NCBI GenBank assembly: GCA_020974905.1
Contig: CP087563.1
Coordinates: forward strand, 434,001 to 498,000
Length of the DNA: 64,000 nucleotides
DNA from: Planctomycetes bacterium syqfu
Lineage (GTDB): Bacteria > Planctomycetota > Phycisphaerae > Phycisphaerales > Phycisphaeraceae
Direction of reading: 5' to 3'
The notes below the pieces were generated by a model, which saw only the letters and a program-made list of their open reading frames with translations, was not told the DNA's origin and did not search any database. The position numbers and the translations under genes are program-made. Shown one piece after another: positions 53,001 to 62,000 of this stretch (the stretch's first letter is position 1; each line of letters opens with the position of its first letter).

Positions 53001-56000
53001 GCCTTGATTGATGAAGATCCCGATGCACTTGACAACACGATTTATGCAGTGGAACAGAACGGCGAAGACAGCCGACTGATCACCATTGACGTGACGACGG
53101 GTGTAGTCAACATCGTCGGCGACCTGTCTGATCCTGATGATGCAGATCCGGATGAAGATGATCCAGTCCGCGGCGAATCATTGGGTGGTTTGACCTATGA
53201 TCCGAACCTGATCAATCCGTTTACCGGTGAACTGGGTGCTTTGATCGCAACGGACACCGAATCGGATGAGCTGGTTTATGTTGACTTCCGCGATCGTCCG
53301 CAAACATCATCGCTGTTCCAGATCTATGTTGCACAGGCAAGCGAAAATTCGCAGATCATAATCAGCTATGTTGACGATTATGATCCAGAAGCAGATGAAG
53401 ATGATCGTCCCATGTTGCCTTTCGAAGGCAGTATTGGCGACCTGCTGGTCAACCCGACGGATGGTGGTGATCAGATCACTGTCTCAGCTGTCGATGGTAC
53501 CGGTCAGGTTTACATTGGTGCGCGTACCGAGCAGTACGATGATGATCTGAAGGTGGAAGACGCCTTTATCCCGGTGACCGCAGGTAGCCTTCTCCAATCG
53601 CTGGGTGTCCGCCCGGTGGGTCTGGATGACATTGACAATGATGACACCTACAACATCTCAGCGGGTATCTTCGTTGCTCAGAACCTGCTGGTCCTGCCTG
53701 ACCTTGATGGCTCGGGCAATTCCGGTGAGATCAACTTCCGTGAAAATCTCATTGGTCGCAATATCGATAACACCGTTGCCATGGCTGTTTCCCAGACCAA
53801 TCTGGGACAGAACACCAATGGTCCGATCATTGCTGTGATTGACAATGACCGTTTCGATGCAGTGGGCTCAGCCATTAACGGTACGGAACTGTCGTTGATC
53901 ATCAACGGCGTGACCTACAGCCCAGAGCAAATCGTTCTTGAAGGTATTGGGACTGCCATTACCAATATCCTGGGTCTTGACTTTGGTCTGACGGATATAT
54001 TCTCTGATGAAGCAGGCGAATCGCTTTACGCAGTCGCTCAAATCGACAACTACATGCCGACCGTGTCACAAGGCACCATTGACAATGTGCTTGACGACTT
54101 GGTTGACTTGACGATTAATGCTGCTGGCACGGTGTACATGATCAACAGCGATGCAGCGGGAAGCTTCCAGCTGGTTCGTTCGGATCGCAATTCCGTCACA
54201 GGTCAAATCACAACATCGACTGCTCTGGGTAATATCAAGGCCGTCGACGCCAACAACTTCACCACTGGTTACAGCCTGCTGACAGGTATCCATGCCATCG
54301 AAGTGGACTCCAGCAGCGGTGAGTTGTATGTCATTGCTGACGACCTGGATTCGACGGATTCCAACGCCCGTGCCATTTATACCATCGGTATCAATCCGAC
54401 GGATGTTGATGCAGACGGTATTGAAGATATCGTTGCAACCAAGGTTGCTTCACTGACACTGCCAACGGGTATCAGTGGTGACATCAATGCACTGAGTTTT
54501 GCAACAGCAACCAATACACTTGGCAACAGCCAGAAATATCTCTATGCCGTGATCAATAACGGTACGACGGATCAATTGCTGCGGATCAATCTGGCTTCCC
54601 CATCGGTTGCCGAATTGATGGGCGTGGTTCAGCTTGACTCGACGAATACGAGCATTGAGAACATGGATACGGATGCCGATGGCAACCTTGTCGCCATTGA
54701 CCGTGCATCCGGCAGCATGATTCTTATCGACAACGATCTGCTTGGTGGTGTTGCCCAGGGCAATCCGCTTCCCGCCGTTGCACTGACAGGTGTCGATTCG
54801 GTGTCAGATGACAGTCTTGGTCTTGCATCAGACAGCAATGGTCACTTCTACTCCATTGATTCTGATTCAGGGACGTTTACACTTAACCAATCCACCGCCG
54901 ACGTGCCAGTGTTGGGGCAGTTGATTTTCGAACTTGATCCAGACACCAATGAGTTTATCGGTGAAGTCACTTTCAGGCCGATCCGTACACTTGAAACCAG
55001 TGGCATCAATTCGGTTCAGACCATTGCCTTTGCCAACAATCCATTGACAAACAGCAGTGGTGATCCGGTGTCCGATTACCAGGCCATGTACATGGTTGCC
55101 AATGGCAACGAACTGTATCTGGTGGATACGGCAAGCAATGGTTCAATCACATTGCTTGGAACTTTGACCGACGTTGATGATGAAGATGCTTCGATCACGA
55201 TCGGCTCGATGGACTTTGATTCTGATAACCGTCTATTTGCCCACGATGCGACCAATGGTCGACTCATTGAAATCGACTACACCAATGTCGATGTGACGGA
55301 TCCGGACGCTCCGCTGGTCAACTACGTTGGTATCTCACCTGACGGTACGTTGCGCAATACGGTTTCCGAAATCAGCTATGACTTTATCAACGATCGTTAT
55401 CTTGCTGCGGACAACGCAACCTCGTTGCTTAGTTCGACCTCCATTAACGACTCAGCCATCATCATGGAACTGACCGGCACGGATGTGGGCTCAGCATTTG
55501 CACAGAACATCGACAAGATCTTTGTCGCTGGTACGGTCACCGGACAGGTGAATATCTCTGGATCGATCAGCGAGTTCTACACCGGCTGGTTACTTACCGG
55601 CCAGACAGACGGTCAGATCGGCCTGTCATTGCTTGGGCCGGAAGTCGATGACAACTTCTATGTCGGCGGTGATCTGCGTAACCTCGTCGTTGCCTCCTAC
55701 ATCGGCACCGATGGTGTCACCGTCACCAATGACATTGATGCTGACGTAACCTACAGCACCGGCTTTAACCTTCATGTTGGCGGACGTCTGGGACAAATGC
55801 TCTCAATCAACTCCACCAGTGGCCAGGTTGAAGTGGATAATAACTCGGCAGGTATCTCCAATCTCGATTCCTCTGTCCTCCAGCAGGAAATCGAACACAA
55901 ACTCAATGATTCAGATATGACCAATGGCGATTGGTTCCAGATGGGTTATCTGAATGATGACAATGAAACATACTACAATGACACCTTCGACACCGCCCAG

Positions 56001-59000
56001 GTTCTTGGCTCGGTCCGGGAAAATGGTTTGTCTGAAGAAAGCATTATTCGTGCACATGGTTTCCTGGATGGCTCAAATAATGTCAACGATGAAGTTGACT
56101 ACTATGCCGTGGCCTTGATGGGTGGCCAAACCATCAGCATTGATCTGAGTGGTTTTGAATACACGGATGAAGAAGGCTTTAGCTATGGTGATTATGGTTA
56201 CCTATTGAATGTGGGTGTCTATGATCAGGAAGGTCGCCTCGTTGCTTCGGATTACAGTGACATCGAATCCGATCAGTTCCGTGGTGAAGAATTCACCTTC
56301 ACTGCTGCTGAACCAGGTCTCTATCGCATTGCCATTGGCTTTGTGGGTGATGGTAACTTCAACGGCGAAACCGACAGCGGCGAATCCAGAACGATCCTCC
56401 TTGGTGAAGCACATTATGAACTGGTGATCAAGGGCGTCGGCGATCTGGCGGTCGGCGGTATTGTCTCACGCGAGCACCTGTTCGGTGAGTTTGAGGCAGC
56501 CTCGACAATCGTCCGCAATGGTGATCTGGGCGCTATCTGGGTAACAGATACCCAGTTCTATCGCTGGGGCAGCACATTCTCCTCCAGTAATAACATCCAT
56601 ATCCGTCGTGGCGACCTGCGTGCTGACATTGCAGGCACGATTGGTTCGAATGATGCAGATGACCAGATTGGTCTGAATCTTGAAGTCGAAGACGGTAACG
56701 TGGGCTTGATCATGGCCAATGTGGCAGATTTGAACCTGGACTATGCTCATGTCTCAGGTGACATTCAGGTCATTGATGGTCTTGAATCGGTATACGTGAA
56801 TATCCATGCCAACGGTGGTTTGGGGGTTATCCGTGCTGGTGATATGGACACGGATATTGCCAGTACAATCAGCGTCAACGAAGACAACCTCAACCAGGAC
56901 GGCATCATTGACTTGATTGACGTGGTTGGTGATTTTGGTTCATCGCTTGCTGGTGGTCCGCAAATCAGTACCGGCCTGGGCGGTAATGTCCGCTATATCC
57001 AGGTTGGTGGCGATGTCTACCAGGACCTCTACTTCGGTTCCGGTGATCCGGTGATACAAGTCTTTGATGAAGGCGAATCCGTCTCTGTCTATGACGATTC
57101 GGGGGCGGAAATTTACTTCACACCCACGGATGTCACCCAACAGTACGACGAATTTAATCGCCCCATCACTCTGGCCAGCCTTGAATTGGTTGCTTACGGT
57201 ATCCGTAGCAGCGGTGGTAAGGTCATCATCAGTGTCACCTCCACGGGGGGCATGACCATCAACGCCATCTCCAATGGTGTTGGTAACAGTGCTGAAATTG
57301 GCACAATCATCGCTGAAGGTCAAGGCATCCCTGTTGAAGATCCCGATGAACTTGAAACGGGTACCGACACGGGGACCGGTGGCACTACCGATGATGACAC
57401 GACGGATGATCCAGGTGATCTGAATGTGATTGTCAATTCTTCGGACGGCACACAAATTGACATCTGGATGGTAACCGGGGCAGCTGTCCAAACCGTCACA
57501 TCAGACGACGATGCCTCGACTGAATTGACCATTGGTGAAGGCGATTTCTACACCATCGCCAACTACACCGGCGGTGAAATCGTCAACGTCTCTGCTGCAA
57601 GCATTCAAACGCTCACATCGCGTGGCACAATTGGTCTGACATCTTCAAATACGGGCACCGTCGTCAATCCACGTACGGTACTCAACGATGCCTATCCGTT
57701 CCTCGGTCAGCACATCGGCGTGGTCTCAGGCAACATTGCCAACATCACTGCTTATGGTGCACTTGGCAACATCATGGTCGATGGTTACATCGGCTCCGTT
57801 CGTGCCAACTCGGACAACGTCAATGATGCGGCAGTCTTTGAAGGGATCTCTGGTCCAATCTTTGCAACCGGTGATATCTACTATGTGAATATCGGCGAAG
57901 GCCTTGCAAGTACAGGCAATGGTGAAGTTGCCCAATCCGGCATCTTCGCTGAAGGATTTATCTTCGAGATCGTCAACCAGGGTGAAGGTTCGGATATCTT
58001 CGGCAACATTGTTTCCGAGGAAGGTATCGGCAAGATCACTTTAACCAACGGCGTTATTGCCAACAGTAACATCATGGTGATCTCTGACCTTGAAGAATCA
58101 CTGGAATGGCTCACCCCCTCCATTCCTTCGACGACGGTCAGTGAACCTGAAGAACCTGACTACAGTGGTTTGTCAACCGCAGACAAGGCCATCGTTCAGG
58201 CCCAGTACAACCGTGAGGTCTCACGCTACAATGCCAACGGTGGTATCAACAGCATCTCCACCACCGGTAAGGGCGGTATCCTCGGTACCGTACTCATGGG
58301 TAACCAGATTAACACCATCACCGTTGATGATGGCTTTGGCTTGCTCAACAGTGTCATCTCCATCAACGAAGGCAATGACATCACGACCATGACCATTGAT
58401 GGTTACGGTATCCGTGACGTCATCTTCGACGGTGTTACCAGTATTGATACCATCAATCTGGAAACCGCAGCACGCTACATCGACCCGACACTCTTTGGCC
58501 TTGGTGTCCGTCCATCCATGCAGGTTGATGGTATTGCCAACACGCTGACGGACCTGCTGCACTACCTGGCAGAATCCAACGGCATGGAAATTGATGAGTT
58601 CATGGCAATGGTTTCGGATATCAATAATGGTGTTGATATCGCTGATATTGCCAACCTGGGTTGGTATGACAACTACCAGGATTCAGGCACCGGCGCCGCC
58701 ATCCCCGATGTGCTTCAGGCCGGTATCCTCGCCAGCGTGGACATGCGTGGCTCGCATAATCTGGGCACACTCAATGCCTATCAGATACGCAGTGACAATG
58801 AAGATGGCTTGGCAACCACACAGATCATCTTCGCCAACCATATTGGTGACGTCACGATCACCGACATTGTCAAGGGCCTGAATCTCACGACAGGCAGCAT
58901 CGATTCGATGATCATCGGTTCGGACCTGATCAATTCCGATCTGCACGTTGCAGGCGAATTGACTACCTTCACCGTCGGTGGCGATTTTGATGAAGATTCT

Positions 59001-62000
59001 GCATTGACTCTCGAAGGCTACAACGGTTATCTCAACCAGTTCAATGTCTCTGGTGACATGGCAGGTGAGTTGATCGTGGCCGGATCGGTCAACAATATCG
59101 ACATCAACGGCGACCTGACAGGCTGGATCCAGATCGAAGGTGGTCAATCTGCAATTGCAGCGTTGAACAAGATCGATGTGGCCAGCAGCCTCTCCAGCGA
59201 CAACTTCTATGTCGATGGTGATGTCAATACGATTTATGTCGGCGATGATGCAAGCGGTAGCCTGACCATCACCGGTAACCTGGGCACCATGGAAGTCGGC
59301 CGCAACAGCTCCGGCGGTGACATGCTCATGGATCTGATTGTCCAAGGTAATCTTGGAACACTGTCTGCCAACGGTGTGATCTCCGGCGATGTACATGTTT
59401 ATGGCAACGTCACCAATAAGATCTCAGCAACCCGTGTCAGCGATGACATTGGTGCCCTGCTTGGTGACAGCTTCAACAGTGTCGTCGACCTGACAGCTTT
59501 CTCTGACAGTTTGATGTATGTGGTCAATGAGACGGCTGGTGGTGCTTTTGAACTCTACGCCATTACGCGTAACAACAATGGTACGCTCAATGCCGTCACA
59601 CTCATTGGCACCTTGGATGACGGCAGTGATCTGACGGATGTCCAGGCCATTGAAGTGGATCCGACGGATTCGAGCTTGCTCTATGTGGTTGCAAACAACG
59701 GTTCGGATGAGCTGGCGTTGTTCACCGTGGATGTGACCAATGCTGCGGCGACAGATACCGGTATTGATCTGGGGATCGATATTGTTTCTGATCAATACAG
59801 TTCGCTAGCTTTCCTGGGCGATAGTTTGTATCTGGTCAATTCGCTGCTGAACACAACCAGCGGTACCTATGTCAACCAGTTGTACAAGATCGATCTTGTG
59901 GCTGTTTCCAGTGCCGCTCAAGGTGAAATTGATCTGCCTGACGGATTTGACAATACCATTCAGTACATTGCTGCAATGGATACGGATGCCGATGGCAACT
60001 TCCGTCTCTATGTCGCAGATTCCACTGATTCGGAAAACGGCAGTATCATTGAAATGAGCAGTCCGGAAATCTCTTCCTTCCGTATCCCGGGATTGATTAA
60101 TGGTTATGTGATTGCCACCGGATTCTTTAACCATACGGCCTTTGGCAACACGCCTTCGGTTTCCAGCTTTGCAACTGGTCAATCTGGCTCATTGGTTATT
60201 CCAGCACATTCGACCTTCACCGCGACTAACTACGACACCACGTCAACGGAGGTCCTCGGCTCGGTCGCCAATGCCATCGGTTATACATCCGACAGCAACG
60301 GTTACTTCTACCAGATCAATGACAATGCCAGCGGTACCGCAGATGTCCTTTACCAAACTGAATCTTCAGATTCGGCCAAGGCACAATACGGCTTGTCGTT
60401 GATCACCGGTAACGTTGTGGTTCATGGTTATCTGAACAACATCACGGCCAGCAGTGGTCATATCACCGGCAATCTCCTTGCAGGTGGCGACCTCAATGCC
60501 GTAACGGTGACTGATGGCAGCCTTGGCTTGGATGAACGTATCACGCTCTCCTCATCCTTTGGGAACATCGGAACCGTGACGGTGAGCCGTGGCAATATCA
60601 ATGCTCAGGTTATCGCGTCCAATGGTTCAATTTCCAACATCACCACCACGGATAACATCAATTCCACGGCACCGCAGGTCAGTGGTGATCTGCTGGCTGG
60701 TACCTCGATCCAGGCACGCCAGCTTCTGGCTATGAGTCTTGGTGGCAGCATTGAATCCGGCGTCTCAATCAATAGTGAATACCAGACCAACACCTTCAAC
60801 GTTTCTGGCAATGTCGCTGACAACGTGACGATCACGTTGGGTGATCTGAGCTCGGCGACGATTGCTGGTGATTTTGACGGTGATCTGATTGTCAATGCAA
60901 TCAATGGTGTTCGTCCAACCTTTACAGTCAATGGTGATATGGATGGCACAGCCACCTTTGCTGACAGTGCAACGTTGACCGTCAAGGGTGATTTGGGAAC
61001 GGATAGCACCAGCCTGGCACGCGTGGATATCCACGGCAATGCCAAGGTCACAGTTCAAGGCGACATGCATGGTGATCTGGTCGTCGGCAGCCGTCTTGAG
61101 TCCCTGGTGGCGGATAACTACTACGATGCAAACGTCTTTGTCGGCGGTCGTATCAACGGTATCAGCACCACCAATACCACGACCGGCAATGTCGAAAACT
61201 CTGTCTTCCAGGCAGGTTTGTCGGCTGGTGATGATGGTATCTTCGCAGAAAACAGCACGATGTCTGACGTCTTTGAAGGTGGTACGCTTGAGAAGATCGT
61301 CAGCTTTGTGGCAGGCAATATCACCAACAGTATCATTGCTGCTGGTCATGACATCGACACCTTCCGTGCCAATACAAGCATTGACAATACAACCGTGGTT
61401 TCCGGCTTTGTGCTCGGTCACGCGGCGGCAGCATCACTGCTTAACAGCAGCAATAAGACCGACCATGCCGATCTCAGCGATGATATGGCTGATTTGCTTG
61501 GCGATTCCACACGTACGTTGCTCTACGGTGACCTGGGTACGGTGTATCTTGGTACTGCGACTGCAACAAACGTGAATGTTATTGCAGGTATTGATGTTGG
61601 TGATGATGGTGAATACGGTACCAACGATGACAGCATCATCCACAACCTTGGCAACGGTGTTGTTCAGGGCGGTGGCATCAGCTACATCAACAATGTCAGT
61701 GGTGGTATTGGCAGTGGCGTGGCAACCGGCTACATCGCAGCTGATTCACGTATCACAACCAACGGCACAAGCATCACGCCAGCGGCACCAGTCAACCCGA
61801 CCGTGGATGAATTCTTCGCCAGCCTGGGTGTTGCCAATCATATTAATGATGCAAACACCACCGAAGTGGGTTCCAGCTATACACGATTTGACGTCGGTAC
61901 CGATAGCTATATCAACCTTCGCAAGTCTGGTAATGACGATCTGTATATCTACGATGCAGACCCCAATGACAATTACATTGATGCGATCTACCTGATCCGT